A stretch of 64,000 bases of DNA from Faecalibacterium sp. I3-3-33 (GCF_023347295.1 NZ_CP094469.1:310001-374000); one strand, 5' to 3'; counted from the first letter of the stretch, positions 1 to 8,834 are shown. Numbers and translations: made by a program. The notes: a model not told the origin generated them from the letters alone.

Positions 1-134
1 ACACGGTGGAAGGTCAGGCCGTTGTAAAAGCCTTCCTTGACCAGCTTTTTAAAATTCTCACAGGTGATGGGGGCAACATCTTCGTTCAGCTCGATGTCGA
101 TGATGCCGCCGTCTTCCATAGTAATGCGAACCAT
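1..134 (-). CDS. Cyclophilin-type peptidyl-prolyl cis-trans isomerase, N-terminal part
   Basis: The first 44 codons are in the window; the rest lies before position 1. The protein starts MVRITMEDGGIIDIELNEDV and continues with APITCENFKKLV and FYNGLTFHRV, the classic beginning of cyclophilin-type isomerases (the FHRV motif carries the conserved catalytic Arg). These enzymes isomerise X-Pro bonds during protein folding. There is no signal peptide at this start, so the protein is probably cytoplasmic. An AAAAGGAG ribosome binding site lies at 147-154, at good spacing from the ATG at 132-134. The family is clear from sequence; the exact substrate is unknown. Confidence 0.9.
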   Translation of the reverse strand, partial: MVRITMEDGGIIDIELNEDVAPITCENFKKLVKEGFYNGLTFHR

Positions 135-213
135 AACGCTACAATACTCCTTTTGTGTTGACCCCGCAGCGGGGGTGTTGGGGGGCAGAAATGCCTGCCC
201 GGATATCCCTTAT

Positions 214-241
214 AGTATACCATAGGTTTTGCCCGTTGCAA
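214..241 (-). promoter_or_regulatory. Promoter of the cyclophilin gene
   Basis: On the minus strand TTGCAA (236-241) and TATACT (214-219) are separated by 16 bases, about 80 bases before the start codon. Seen in sequence, not tested. Confidence 0.5.
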
Positions 242-401
242 CGATGCAGATGCAACGTTTTTGTGAATTATCTATCAGAATAGGCTAAAAATACGCGCCG
301 CAACCGGAGTTTGCGCTCTGGTTGGTGGACGCAACCGGGCTTTTGTGCTAAAATCGTGCCACAGAAAATCCAACCGGAAAATGCCAAAGGAGGAACCCGC
401 T

Positions 402-785
402 ATGATGAACCTGCTGAACCGAACTGCTGTTGCCCTGCTTAAGGTCATAGAAGTAGAAACGCAGGAAGCGACTAAGGAACAGGCGGATGCCTGGCTTCGC
501 AGAGTTTTGCTGCTGGAAAAGTTCTACCGCTATACCAATATCCTGTTCCGGATCCTGATCCCGGTCGCCATCGTGGCGGCAATCTATCTGCTCTGGCGCA
601 TCGCCCGCAATCTGGAAAAGCCGCCGAAGCTCACGGAGGAAGTCAAAATCGTGCGCAAGTCACTTTCCGAGATGCTCAAGGAGAACCGCACCCGCTGCAA
701 GATGACACAGGAGTTCGTGGCCGAGAGCATCGGCGTAAGCCGTCAGGCAGTGTCCAAGTGGGAAAACGGAGTTTCCCATAGTTAA
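402..785 (+). pseudogene. XRE-type membrane regulator, 5' fragment cut by the mobile element
   Basis: The ATG at 402 follows a good AAAGGAGG site. The protein has an N-terminal amphipathic region, one membrane segment (about residues 47-65, FRILIPVAIVAAIYLLW) and the first helices of an XRE helix-turn-helix (MTQEFVAESIGVSRQAVSKW). After VSKWE the family consensus is lost and the frame runs into element DNA (ENGVSHS, stop at 785). The missing part, TGTSEPNTSNLMALARLYG, lies in frame at 17162-17279. Joining the two at the shared GGGA restores the consensus SKWETGTSEP. The truncated product keeps the recognition helix region but lacks the closing helices, so it is probably non-functional. Confidence 0.9.
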
Positions 786-790
786 AGATA
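774..790 (+). repeat. Left terminal inverted repeat of the mobile element
   Basis: TCCCATAGTTAAAGATA here matches the reverse complement of 17145-17161 (TCCCTTAATTAAAGATA) at 15 of 17 positions. In the circular form the two would lie on either side of the joint and form the two arms of the attachment site. Confidence 0.7.
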
Positions 791-844
791 CCACACCAAA
801 TATGATGAACCCACGCTTATACACTACCAGCTATAATAAACCGC

Positions 845-883
845 AAGGACAGCAATTTGATGATACTGCTGTCCTTTCTTTTA
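845..883 (+). terminator. Terminator hairpin at the left end of the element
   Basis: AAGGACAGCA (845-854) pairs with TGCTGTCCTT (867-876), followed by TCTTTT. It would stop transcription entering from the disrupted XRE gene before the element's regulatory genes. Confidence 0.7.
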
Positions 884-935
884 TAAAATTGCAGTACACA
901 TAAAAAAGCTGTAAAATGATAAATATATTTGTCCT

Positions 936-968
936 TGTAACAATTCTCGGACATTTGCCTGTTATACT
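936..968 (+). promoter_or_regulatory. Promoter and operator of the two-component system
   Basis: TGTAACAATTC, one base, then CGGACATTT, then six bases and the -10 box TATACT (963-968). The same block with the same spacing occurs before the first permease gene and before the small membrane protein/ATPase/permease unit. The motif covers the -35 region, as expected for a site where an OmpR-type activator binds. Autoregulation by the adjacent response regulator is inferred. Confidence 0.65.
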
Positions 969-996
969 ATCTGCAAAAAGCAAAGGAAGTGAGGAT

Positions 997-1689
997 ATGA
1001 AGCAGATTTTAATTGTCGAGGACGACAGTTTTTTGAATAAGATGTTAGACTATAACCTGACCGCAGACGGCTACGGCGTGACTTCTGCCCTAAATGCCAG
1101 AACCGCAGCCGCCGCCATCCGCCAGCGGGAATTTGATTTAGTGCTGCTGGACATCAACCTGCCGGATGGAAATGGTTTTGAGCTGTGCAAGCTGATAAAG
1201 CCCCAACACCCGGACACCATCGTGATTTTCCTAACCGCCAACGATCAGGAGAGCGACCAGATACGGGGCTATGAGGTGGGCGCGGTGGACTACATCACAA
1301 AGCCCTTTGTGATCGGGGCCTTGCAGCGGAAAATCAAAGCCATGTTTGCCATGCTGGAACACCACAAACCGGCCAAGGACATTTACGACGACGGGCGGCT
1401 GTTTCTGGACTTCTCGGAGCAGACGGCTTCCCTAAATGGCAAGCCCCTGACCCTATCCCCGATGGAGTACAAAATGCTGAACCTGTTCCGTAAAAATCCC
1501 CGGCAAGTGCTGACCCGTGGGCAGCTTTTGGAAAAGCTGTGGGATATAGACGAAAGGTTTGTGGACGAACACACCCTGACAACCTCCATCAGCCGGATTC
1601 GCAGCAAGATTGAAGCCGACGGCGGCGCACCCTACATCAAGACCGTTTACGGCATGGGCTATCAATGGACGGGAGGCGAGGCAAAATGA
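997..1689 (+). CDS. OmpR-family response regulator (element cargo)
   Basis: A 230-residue DNA-binding response regulator. The receiver domain (about 1-115) has the acidic pair EDD at 8-10, the phosphoacceptor Asp52 in LVLLDINLPDG, and the conserved Thr and Lys (FLTAND, YITKPF). The C-terminal winged helix (about 130-228) ends in the typical VYGMGYQW. The ATG at 997 follows GGAAGTGAGG; the frame is open further upstream but without a site. Its stop overlaps the kinase start (ATGA). It most likely controls the ABC transporter genes that follow, because the same operator motif precedes all three transcription units. Confidence 0.92.
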   Translation: MKQILIVEDDSFLNKMLDYNLTADGYGVTSALNARTAAAAIRQREFDLVLLDINLPDGNGFELCKLIKPQHPDTIVIFLTANDQESDQIRGYEVGAVDYITKPFVIGALQRKIKAMFAMLEHHKPAKDIYDDGRLFLDFSEQTASLNGKPLTLSPMEYKMLNLFRKNPRQVLTRGQLLEKLWDIDERFVDEHTLTTSISRIRSKIEADGGAPYIKTVYGMGYQWTGGEAK

Positions 1690-2717
1690 AGTTTCAAAAC
1701 CTCTCGGTAAAGCGGCTGTTTGGCCGGGTGGCAATAGGGCTTGCCCTCTCCATGTCCGGGATCACCATAGCCCTGTTTTTTGTGACAAAACAGACGGCGG
1801 TGCTGCTGACGGGCGGGGTGCTGCTGCTGTGCGCCCTTGTGGGGATTTTTGTACTGACGCAGGCGTTTGGAACGCGGCTGTCGCAGTTTACCGCTGACCT
1901 GTGCCAGACTTTAGACCACATGATCGCCGGGAATGAAGCGCCCCAGCGCCCGGAGGACAGCGAAACCCAGCTTGCCAGAATCGGACACCGGCTGGCAAGG
2001 CTTTACCAGATCATGCAGGAGAACCGCCGCCGGGTGGACGAGGAACGGCAGGAGTTACAGACCCTTGTATCAGATATTTCCCATCAGGTGAAAACGCCGG
2101 TGAGCAATCTGAAAATGGCGACGGACACCCTGCTGGAAAAGCCCATGACCGAGGCGGAGCGCACCGACTTTATCCGGGGAATCCGCAGCCAGACGGATAA
2201 GCTGGACTTTCTCTTTCAGGCCCTTGTGAAAACCTCACGGCTGGAAACGGGCGTGATCCAGTTGGATAAGAAGCCGGGCCGCCTCTTTGATACCGTGGCG
2301 CAGGCCATGAGTGGGATCGTGTATGCAGCGGAGAAAAAGGAAATCGCCGTGTCCGTGGACTGCCCGGAGGATTTGGCCTTTTCTCATGACAGCAAGTGGA
2401 CATCCGAAGCCCTCTTTAACCTGCTGGACAATGCGGTGAAGTACACCCCGGCAGGCGGGAAAATCGCTGTGTCGGTGGTGCTGTGGGAAATGTATGTGGA
2501 GATCAAAGTGACCGACACCGGCAAGGGCATTTCCGAAAGCAATCAGGCCGCCATCTTCCGGCGCTTCTATCGTGAGGAAGAAGTACACGAACAGCAGGGC
2601 GTGGGCATTGGCCTGTATCTGGCCCGCGAGATCGTAACGCGGCAGGGTGGCTATATCAAAGTGGTTTCGGAGCCGGGCAAGGGTTCAGAATTTTCCATTA
2701 TGCTGCCTACAAAATAA
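1686..2717 (+). CDS. Sensor histidine kinase (element cargo)
   Basis: A 343-residue membrane kinase that overlaps the response regulator by four bases. Two membrane segments lie near the N-terminus (about 15-33 and 38-58) with almost no extracellular loop, so it probably senses through the membrane or through the partner transporter, as in Bce-type systems. H-box: ISHQVKTPVSNLKM with His133. The ATPase domain has the N-box LFNLLDNAVKYTPAGG, G1 DTGKGIS and G2 GIGLYLAREI. Family assignment is firm. Detection of a peptide antibiotic is inferred from the linked transporter. Confidence 0.92.
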   Translation: MKFQNLSVKRLFGRVAIGLALSMSGITIALFFVTKQTAVLLTGGVLLLCALVGIFVLTQAFGTRLSQFTADLCQTLDHMIAGNEAPQRPEDSETQLARIGHRLARLYQIMQENRRRVDEERQELQTLVSDISHQVKTPVSNLKMATDTLLEKPMTEAERTDFIRGIRSQTDKLDFLFQALVKTSRLETGVIQLDKKPGRLFDTVAQAMSGIVYAAEKKEIAVSVDCPEDLAFSHDSKWTSEALFNLLDNAVKYTPAGGKIAVSVVLWEMYVEIKVTDTGKGISESNQAAIFRRFYREEEVHEQQGVGIGLYLAREIVTRQGGYIKVVSEPGKGSEFSIMLPTK

Positions 2718-2762
2718 ATCGCGGCGGACGGCCATTCCCGGCTGCCCGCCGTAAATTTTTTT

Positions 2763-2852
2763 GAAATGTCCGAGCGTTGTAACATTTCACCCCGATTTTC
2801 AATGAAATTTTTTAGCCGCTGTAACATTTCGCGGACATTTGGGTTTTACAAT
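2763..2852 (+). promoter_or_regulatory. Operator/promoter copy 1 (before first permease)
   Basis: AAATGTCCGAG (2764-2774) is followed by TGTAACATTTC (2778-2788), then a second TGTAACATTTC (2820-2830), CGCGGACATTT (2830-2840), six bases and TACAAT (2847-2852). AAATGTCCG and CGGACATTT are reverse complements, so two direct TGTAACA repeats sit inside an inverted pair. Nearly the same 90 bases recur at 5266-5356, and a decayed copy is at 8766-8834. Confidence 0.7.
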
Positions 2853-2882
2853 GGCCTTATCAAATATGGAGGTGATACAACT

Positions 2883-5258
2883 ATGACATGGCCTTTTGAG
2901 AACGATACAAGCGCCATTACAAAAAAGTTGGCAAAACGAAACTTAAAAGCAGATAAAAGTAGAAACATCCTCATTATCATTACGATTGCCTTAGCTACCT
3001 GCTTGATAATGACAACGACCTTGTATTTTTTTGCTTCGCAGCGAAAATCATTAAATGATGCAGCTGGGCGTTATCAAGCAATTATCAATGAAGTCGATAA
3101 TGATACCATTACAAAATTAGTAAATGACAGTAGGGTTCAAGTGGGTGTAAGTCATTTATTGGGTTTAGTATCTTATGGGGACTACAAATTAACCGTCCGT
3201 TCAATGGATGAAACACTAATGAAATTAGCAAAATATCCTGATTTGGAGGGGGAATTGCCCAAATCTACAAATGAAATTGCTATCACAAAGGCGTTTCTTG
3301 ATAGAGCTGGATTGTCCAAATCCGTGGGCGATATTATATCGTTAAATCTGGGAGATGGAGAAAAAGATTATACCTTATGTGGTATTTTGCCTGTCGAAAA
3401 TTCAAATTATTCCGTATTCGTGTCGCAGTCCTATATTGAAAACAAGCTCAGCGAACCGGCATACTCCGCTTATATCCGTTTGAATGAATCTGATGGTTGG
3501 TCTAAGGCTGCTATACAAGCTGAATTATCAACATTGTGCAGAGAATTGAAAATACAGCCGGAGCAAATGCAGTTTTCAACATATTATTTTTCTCTCATTG
3601 AACAGAGAAGCAGTCAATATATCACTGTAATAGCATTTATCAGTCTTATTATCGCTTTGGCGTGTACCCTTGTTATTTACAGTCTGTTCTATGTGTCCAT
3701 AGCCAGAAAAACAAAAGAATATGGAAAACTGCGGACAATAGGGGCAACTGGAAAACAGATGAAAAGAATCGTTTTTAGAGAGGGATTTCATCTTTCCAAA
3801 ATTGGTATTCCGATTGGAATATTAGCCGGTGCAATAGCGGGATATGTCCTTGTCCCGCAAGGCTGGAACACTTTAATGGTATTTGTAATTGCCGCTGTCA
3901 CAGCTCTGTTTGTGTATTTATGCGTTATGATTGCTGTAATTAAGCCAGCCAAGATTGCTGCTCATGTTACGCCTATTGAAGCAGTCCGTTATATGGCGAG
4001 CAATAATGATGTAATGTCCAACAGTACAAAAGTGTTACATCGTTCTCTATCCGCAAAAAACTTAGCTTTTCTTAATTTTGCAAGGAACAGAAAGAAAACC
4101 GCCTTAACGATTCTGTCGTTAGGGGTATGTGGAATTTTGCTGATGGCAAGCTCTGCATATTTTAATTCCATTGATCCTTTAGCGATGGCGCGTAGGAGTT
4201 TTCCTTACGGAGAAATTCGCCTTGAATTAGGCGATTACGGGCCACAGGCACATAACAGCGAACAATATTCAGAACTCCAAAAATCGAATCTGCTTACAGA
4301 AGATTTTAGAGAATCCATTTTGGACATAGATGGTGTGGAAGAAATAAAAGAATACCAAGGCACCGTTTTGAATGTTCGTATGCCAACGGGAGATATTGAA
4401 CCGATTGTTTCAGACGCATATACACGAAGCTCTCAAAAATTGATTGAGCAATATTTGATTGATGGTACAGCAGATTTGCAGGAACTACTTAAAAACAATG
4501 GCATTATTATTGAAAATGGCCCACAGTGGAAAGAAACTTTTGGGTGGGATGCAGCGATTGGGGACGAACTTCTGATTGAAGTTGGCGGACAAACATTGGA
4601 AGTAAAAGTAATGGGAATTGTGGACGCTAATATCCCGTATGGCGGATATGATACGCTATTTATTCCTTTAGAAATGCTGTCAAAGATCGTTCCTATTGAA
4701 AACCTCAATTATCAATTTATTGTAGATACAGATGACAGTAAATGGGCAGCCGCAAAAGATGAAATCCAAAAGATAATTCCACCGACTTCCAGCCTCTATG
4801 TTAGTACCTTGAATGATTGGGTAGAGGCATACAACGAAAAACTATTGAACTATCGTATGCCAGTCTACATTTTTGTTATGTTTATCGGGGTTTTTGGCAT
4901 TATCAATCTGCTAAACACACTGATAACAAACATCTTGACCCGGAAGCGAGAACTGGGTGTTTTGCAAGCGGTTGGTTTGAGCAGTAAACAGCTTTCAAAA
5001 ATGTTATTGATAGAGGGCTTGTTCTATACATTAGGGGTGCTTCTTCTTTCCATATCATGCGGAACTCTTATCGGGTATCTTCTCTGCACCGTCTTTAGTG
5101 CAATGAGTATTTTTGGAAAAGTAAGCTATCATTTTCCGACAGTTGAAATGTTCAGTTATTTTATACTGATGCTTGCCGTCCAAATGCTTTTCTCGTATTT
5201 GGCAATTCGGCAGATAAAAAAACAATCTCTGGTAGATCAAATACGGGAATTGTCATAA
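2883..5258 (+). CDS. ABC transporter permease, FtsX/MacB type, copy 1
   Basis: A 791-residue permease starting at an ATG with GGAGGTGAT in front. It opens with MTWPFENDTSAITKKLAK, identical to the start of the second permease (6335), and has the same plan: an N-terminal membrane segment (about 25-45), a large extracytoplasmic domain, an FtsX block (about 270-390, with the cytoplasmic motif YGKLRTIGATGKQMKRI), a second large domain, and a C-terminal FtsX block (about 655-790, ELGVLQAVGLSSKQL). It should pair with the ATPase at 5655 and the other permease. Its DNA is visibly AT-rich compared with the ATPase gene, so the two permeases probably come from different donors. Such systems export or sense antimicrobial peptides; the actual substrate is unknown. 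Confidence 0.85.
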   Translation: MTWPFENDTSAITKKLAKRNLKADKSRNILIIITIALATCLIMTTTLYFFASQRKSLNDAAGRYQAIINEVDNDTITKLVNDSRVQVGVSHLLGLVSYGDYKLTVRSMDETLMKLAKYPDLEGELPKSTNEIAITKAFLDRAGLSKSVGDIISLNLGDGEKDYTLCGILPVENSNYSVFVSQSYIENKLSEPAYSAYIRLNESDGWSKAAIQAELSTLCRELKIQPEQMQFSTYYFSLIEQRSSQYITVIAFISLIIALACTLVIYSLFYVSIARKTKEYGKLRTIGATGKQMKRIVFREGFHLSKIGIPIGILAGAIAGYVLVPQGWNTLMVFVIAAVTALFVYLCVMIAVIKPAKIAAHVTPIEAVRYMASNNDVMSNSTKVLHRSLSAKNLAFLNFARNRKKTALTILSLGVCGILLMASSAYFNSIDPLAMARRSFPYGEIRLELGDYGPQAHNSEQYSELQKSNLLTEDFRESILDIDGVEEIKEYQGTVLNVRMPTGDIEPIVSDAYTRSSQKLIEQYLIDGTADLQELLKNNGIIIENGPQWKETFGWDAAIGDELLIEVGGQTLEVKVMGIVDANIPYGGYDTLFIPLEMLSKIVPIENLNYQFIVDTDDSKWAAAKDEIQKIIPPTSSLYVSTLNDWVEAYNEKLLNYRMPVYIFVMFIGVFGIINLLNTLITNILTRKRELGVLQAVGLSSKQLSKMLLIEGLFYTLGVLLLSISCGTLIGYLLCTVFSAMSIFGKVSYHFPTVEMFSYFILMLAVQMLFSYLAIRQIKKQSLVDQIRELS

Positions 5259-5265
5259 GAATTTT

Positions 5266-5356
5266 TGAAATGTCCGAGTGTTGTAACATTTCACCCCGAT
5301 TTTCAATGAAAATTTTTGGCCGCTGTAACATTTCGCGGACATTTGGGTTTTACAAT
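5266..5356 (+). promoter_or_regulatory. Operator/promoter copy 2 (before small membrane protein, ATPase, permease)
   Basis: A near-exact repeat of 2763-2852: AAATGTCCGAG, TGTAACATTTC twice, CGCGGACATTT, six bases, then TACAAT at 5351-5356. It gives the second half of the transporter locus its own promoter under the same control. Confidence 0.7.
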
Positions 5357-5388
5357 ACCCTTATCAACAAAAGTGAGGAGGCGACGCA

Positions 5389-5649
5389 ATGGAACTGACC
5401 CCGACCTTGATTTTGAATCTGGCGCTGCTGATCGTCCCGCCCGTTGCCCTTGTGCTGGTGTTCCGGCAATGGCTGGCCCGGCACATCCGCTGGACGGTTG
5501 CCTTGACTGCTCTCTGTGATGTTCTCCTATTTTGGGATGAATTGTTCTACTATGAGAGCTTCGGTCTGTTCGCTGTGCTGATTCTGGTGCAGTTGGCGGC
5601 CACCGGCGCAGCAGCGTTCCACATTTACAACAAACAAAGAAAGGATTGA
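5389..5649 (+). CDS. Small two-segment membrane protein
   Basis: An 86-residue protein, ATG at 5389 after GTGAGGAGGCGA. Hydrophobic segments lie at about 7-27 (LILNLALLIVPPVALVLVF) and 36-75, with basic residues at the C-terminus (YNKQRKD). It sits between the operator and the ATPase gene and ends six bases before the ATPase ATG, so it belongs to the transporter operon. I do not recognise the family; an accessory or adaptor membrane subunit is a guess from position. Confidence 0.7.
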   Translation: MELTPTLILNLALLIVPPVALVLVFRQWLARHIRWTVALTALCDVLLFWDELFYYESFGLFAVLILVQLAATGAAAFHIYNKQRKD

Positions 5650-5654
5650 ATTTT

Positions 5655-6320
5655 ATGAGCATTTTACAGACTATCGACCTGAAAAAGTATTACGGCACAG
5701 AGCCGAACATCACCCGCGCCCTTGACGGCGTGAACTTCTCCGTAAATGACGGCGAGTTTGTGGCCGTTGTGGGAACCTCCGGCAGCGGCAAGTCTACCCT
5801 GCTTCACATGATGGGCGGGCTGGACACCCCTACTTCCGGCAATGTGATTGTCCGGGACAAAGAGCTGTCGAAAATGAACGACGAACAGCTTACCATCTTC
5901 CGCCGCCGCAACATCGGTTTTATCTTCCAGAACTATAACCTTGTTCCCATTCTGAATGTGTATGAGAACATTGTCCTGCCGGTGGAGCTGGACGGGGACA
6001 CGGTGGATCAGAAGTTTTTGGACGAGATCGTTCACCTGCTGGGACTGGAAGATAAACTGAAAAATATGCCGAACAATCTTTCCGGCGGACAGCAGCAGCG
6101 TGTGGCGATTGCCCGCGCCCTGATTACCAAACCGGCTATTGTGCTGGCCGACGAGCCGACTGGCAACCTTGACAGCAAGACCAGCGCCGAGGTGCTGGGG
6201 CTTATCAAGCGTACCAGTGCGGAGTTCCGGCAAACTGTTGTGATGATTACCCACAACAACGACATTGCCCGCCTTGCAGATCGGATTGTCCGCATTGAGG
6301 ATGGCAAGATTGTGGAATAA
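5655..6320 (+). CDS. ABC transporter ATP-binding protein, MacB/LolD type
   Basis: A 221-residue ATPase with Walker A GTSGSGKST, Q-loop FIFQNYNLVP, signature LSGGQQQRVAIARAL, Walker B IVLADEPTGNLD and switch His in MITHNND. ADEPTGNLDS is typical of ATPases that work with FtsX-type permeases (MacB, LolD, BceA). The ATG at 5655 is preferred over the upstream in-frame TTG because AAAGAAAGGA is better spaced from it. It is followed 14 bases later by permease 2 with an AAGGAGGT site, so the three genes are co-transcribed. It probably powers both permeases. Confidence 0.93.
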   Translation: MSILQTIDLKKYYGTEPNITRALDGVNFSVNDGEFVAVVGTSGSGKSTLLHMMGGLDTPTSGNVIVRDKELSKMNDEQLTIFRRRNIGFIFQNYNLVPILNVYENIVLPVELDGDTVDQKFLDEIVHLLGLEDKLKNMPNNLSGGQQQRVAIARALITKPAIVLADEPTGNLDSKTSAEVLGLIKRTSAEFRQTVVMITHNNDIARLADRIVRIEDGKIVE

Positions 6321-6334
6321 GGAGGTGGCAGGCT

Positions 6335-8701
6335 ATGACATGGCCTTTTGAAAATGATACCAGCGCCATTACAAAGAAGCTGGCAAAGAAAAGTTTGCAA
6401 AGCGAGAAGCGCCGGAATCTGATGGTAGTGATCGCCGTTGCGCTGGCGGCATTTCTGATCTGCTTTACGGGAATTGTAGCTACTTCCCTGACACAAATGC
6501 AGCGCAATCAGGTTGTCGATACTTATGAGGCGGTCTGGCTGGGCGTAGAGGAAAACGACATTGAAACCCTGAAAGGACTGCCGGAGTTTGAGCGCGTAGG
6601 CGGCTACTATATGCTCGGTGAGGAACTTTCGGAACAGGGCTATCATGCCTCTTATGTATATAATGACGCAGAAATGATGGAGATTGGGCGCGACCAAATG
6701 AAGCTATTGGAGGGGAATCTGCCCCAAAAAGCAAATGAAGTTGTCGTAAGCGAATACTTTCTCTCCACCTATGGAAACAATGCCAAGATCGGGGACAGTG
6801 TGACCTTAGATACCGAGAGTTTTCATGGTGATTATGTCGTTACCGGCATTATGGACAGCGTAAATGAAAAAGAAGCGAATACCTGCGCTATCATTCTTTC
6901 CAAAGCTGCCCTGACAGAATGGAAAGGGTTTGATCCGGCTGGGTATCGCGCCTATGTCCATTTCAAAAACAGCGACCAGTTGGGCGAGGAACTGATAACC
7001 TCTTATTGCAGGGAGATTGCAGAGGAATATCAGCTTCCTAATCCCAGCATGAACAACAAGTATTTTGCTTATGCTTCTAAATCCTTTGATTTTTTACCGA
7101 TTGTTGGTGTGATTGTTATTGTTCTGATCGGCGGCTATATTGTGATTCAGAGTATCTTCCGTATCTCCATCAATGACAAAATCAGGAGCTACGGACAGCT
7201 TCGGACGATTGGTGCAACGCCAAAGCAAATCAAGCGGATTGTAAAGCGGGAGGGACGCAAACTCGGCAGTATCGGAATTTTGGTTGGTACAGTGCTGGGC
7301 GTATGCTGCGGTTTTCTTCTGTTTTCCAAGGGATTTAACGCTGTTTCCTATGTCGTTATGGTTTCCCTGACACTCATAAGCAGTTGGATCATGGTGTCTA
7401 TTTCCATCCGTAAGCCGGTGAAAATCGCGGCAGGGATTTCCCCCATTGAAGCCGTCCGTTTTACCCCGGTGCAAAAGGACATCCGCAGCCGGAAAAAGAA
7501 TATCAAGCTCAATCCTGTTTCAATGGGAATTGCGAATTTTAAGCGTGACCGCAAAAAGACAATCTCTATTATAGCGTCTTTGAGTTTGGGCGGAATTATC
7601 CTGCTTGTGGTATCCTCCATTGTTTTGCTGCGCTCCCCAGAGGCGCTTGCAAGACAAGAGTTCCCGGATGGTGACTATAAGGTTTATCTGGATTCAAAGT
7701 TGTCAGAACAAGAAGTCATGGCAGCAGGAAATCCACTGAATGAGGAACTCAAACAGGAAATTTTGTCTATTGACGGTGTAACCGATGTGATTGCAAAAAG
7801 GCAAAGCCTTCATATAAATTATAACGTCAACGGAATTGAATATGGTGGTATGTGTGATATACTGACTGATCAAAATTATTCTAAGGTTGAAGCTTCATTG
7901 ATAGAGGGCACTATGCCGACGGATACACACAGCATCCTAATTGATTCGGCAACAAGTAACCGTGAACATATAGGTGTCGGAGAAACAGCTGAACTTATCT
8001 CCGGGAAATCAACCATTCCGGTTACTATATCCGGGGTGTTTAACAATAATCTGGATAATGGACATGGAACACATCACTTTGACGGTGTATTGGAATTTGC
8101 ACCGGAAGCATTGTTCCATGAACTGCACCCGGAAATCACCTCTTTCGATTATTCATGGAGCATTGTAAGTGATCCCCAAAAAGCGGATCATGTGAGGGAT
8201 GAATTAAAAAATATTATATCCGCTCATACGGATATTGCATTAGATGATATTAACACTGTAATTGAGTATGAAAAAAATATAAATTCTTTTGTATTTGGCA
8301 GTATGGAGGTACTTTCATGGCTGGTATTCCTCTTTGGCGTTATCAACCTAATTAACACGACCCTCTCTAATCAAATGTCCAGAAAACAGGAAAACAGTGT
8401 TTTGCGTTCCATCGGACTGACCCAAAAGCAGCTATGTAAAATGAATATCTGCGAGGGGCTGTGCTATGCATTCTTTGCAACATTGGCGACGCTGATCGTT
8501 GGGCTTCCGGCTTCCATCTTTGCTTGCAGCAAATTTAGTGTAGGAGCTTTTGCCGGAAAAGTAGTGCCTTACAAATTCCCGGTTTTGGAAATGGGTCTGT
8601 TCATTCTGGTATTGTTCGGAATGGAGCTGATTTTGTCTGTATGGACAGTCCGCAGACAGAAAAAACAATCTCTGATTGAACAAATGCGGGCGATGGAATG
8701 A
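6335..8701 (+). CDS. ABC transporter permease, FtsX/MacB type, copy 2
   Basis: A 788-residue paralogue of the permease at 2883, with the same 18-residue N-terminus and the same two FtsX blocks (YGQLRTIGATPKQIKRIV at about 285; SVLRSIGLTQKQL near the C-terminus). The first two thirds use GC-richer codons, while roughly 7770-8320 (the second extracytoplasmic domain) is clearly AT-rich, so the gene itself looks like a mosaic. The C-terminus (RRQKKQSLIEQMRAME) parallels that of copy 1 (IKKQSLVDQIRELS). A heterodimeric permease with copy 1 is likely. Substrate unknown. Confidence 0.85.
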   Translation: MTWPFENDTSAITKKLAKKSLQSEKRRNLMVVIAVALAAFLICFTGIVATSLTQMQRNQVVDTYEAVWLGVEENDIETLKGLPEFERVGGYYMLGEELSEQGYHASYVYNDAEMMEIGRDQMKLLEGNLPQKANEVVVSEYFLSTYGNNAKIGDSVTLDTESFHGDYVVTGIMDSVNEKEANTCAIILSKAALTEWKGFDPAGYRAYVHFKNSDQLGEELITSYCREIAEEYQLPNPSMNNKYFAYASKSFDFLPIVGVIVIVLIGGYIVIQSIFRISINDKIRSYGQLRTIGATPKQIKRIVKREGRKLGSIGILVGTVLGVCCGFLLFSKGFNAVSYVVMVSLTLISSWIMVSISIRKPVKIAAGISPIEAVRFTPVQKDIRSRKKNIKLNPVSMGIANFKRDRKKTISIIASLSLGGIILLVVSSIVLLRSPEALARQEFPDGDYKVYLDSKLSEQEVMAAGNPLNEELKQEILSIDGVTDVIAKRQSLHINYNVNGIEYGGMCDILTDQNYSKVEASLIEGTMPTDTHSILIDSATSNREHIGVGETAELISGKSTIPVTISGVFNNNLDNGHGTHHFDGVLEFAPEALFHELHPEITSFDYSWSIVSDPQKADHVRDELKNIISAHTDIALDDINTVIEYEKNINSFVFGSMEVLSWLVFLFGVINLINTTLSNQMSRKQENSVLRSIGLTQKQLCKMNICEGLCYAFFATLATLIVGLPASIFACSKFSVGAFAGKVVPYKFPVLEMGLFILVLFGMELILSVWTVRRQKKQSLIEQMRAME

Positions 8702-8713
8702 CCTTTTGAGATC

Positions 8714-8746
8714 GGCGGGGCGGCGTGTGCTGCTCCGCCTTTTTCG
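8714..8746 (+). terminator. Terminator after permease 2
   Basis: A GC-rich hairpin (GGCGGGGCGGC, loop GTGT, GCTGCTCCGCC) followed by TTTTT, just after the permease stop. Confidence 0.7.
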
Positions 8747-8765
8747 CCTTTTCTCAAAAAAATTT

Positions 8766-8834
8766 TTGAAATGTCCGAGCGTTGTAACAATTCAGCCTGT
8801 TTTTTTGTCGAAATCAAAGGCACCTCGGACATTT
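8766..8834 (+). promoter_or_regulatory. Decayed third copy of the transporter operator
   Basis: AAATGTCCGAGCGTTGTAACA recurs at 8769-8789 and CTCGGACATTT at 8824-8834, but the second TGTAACA and the -10 box are missing and no gene follows on the plus strand. It looks like the remnant of a lost or moved third unit. The stretch 8835-8926 holds nothing else I can support. Confidence 0.6.
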
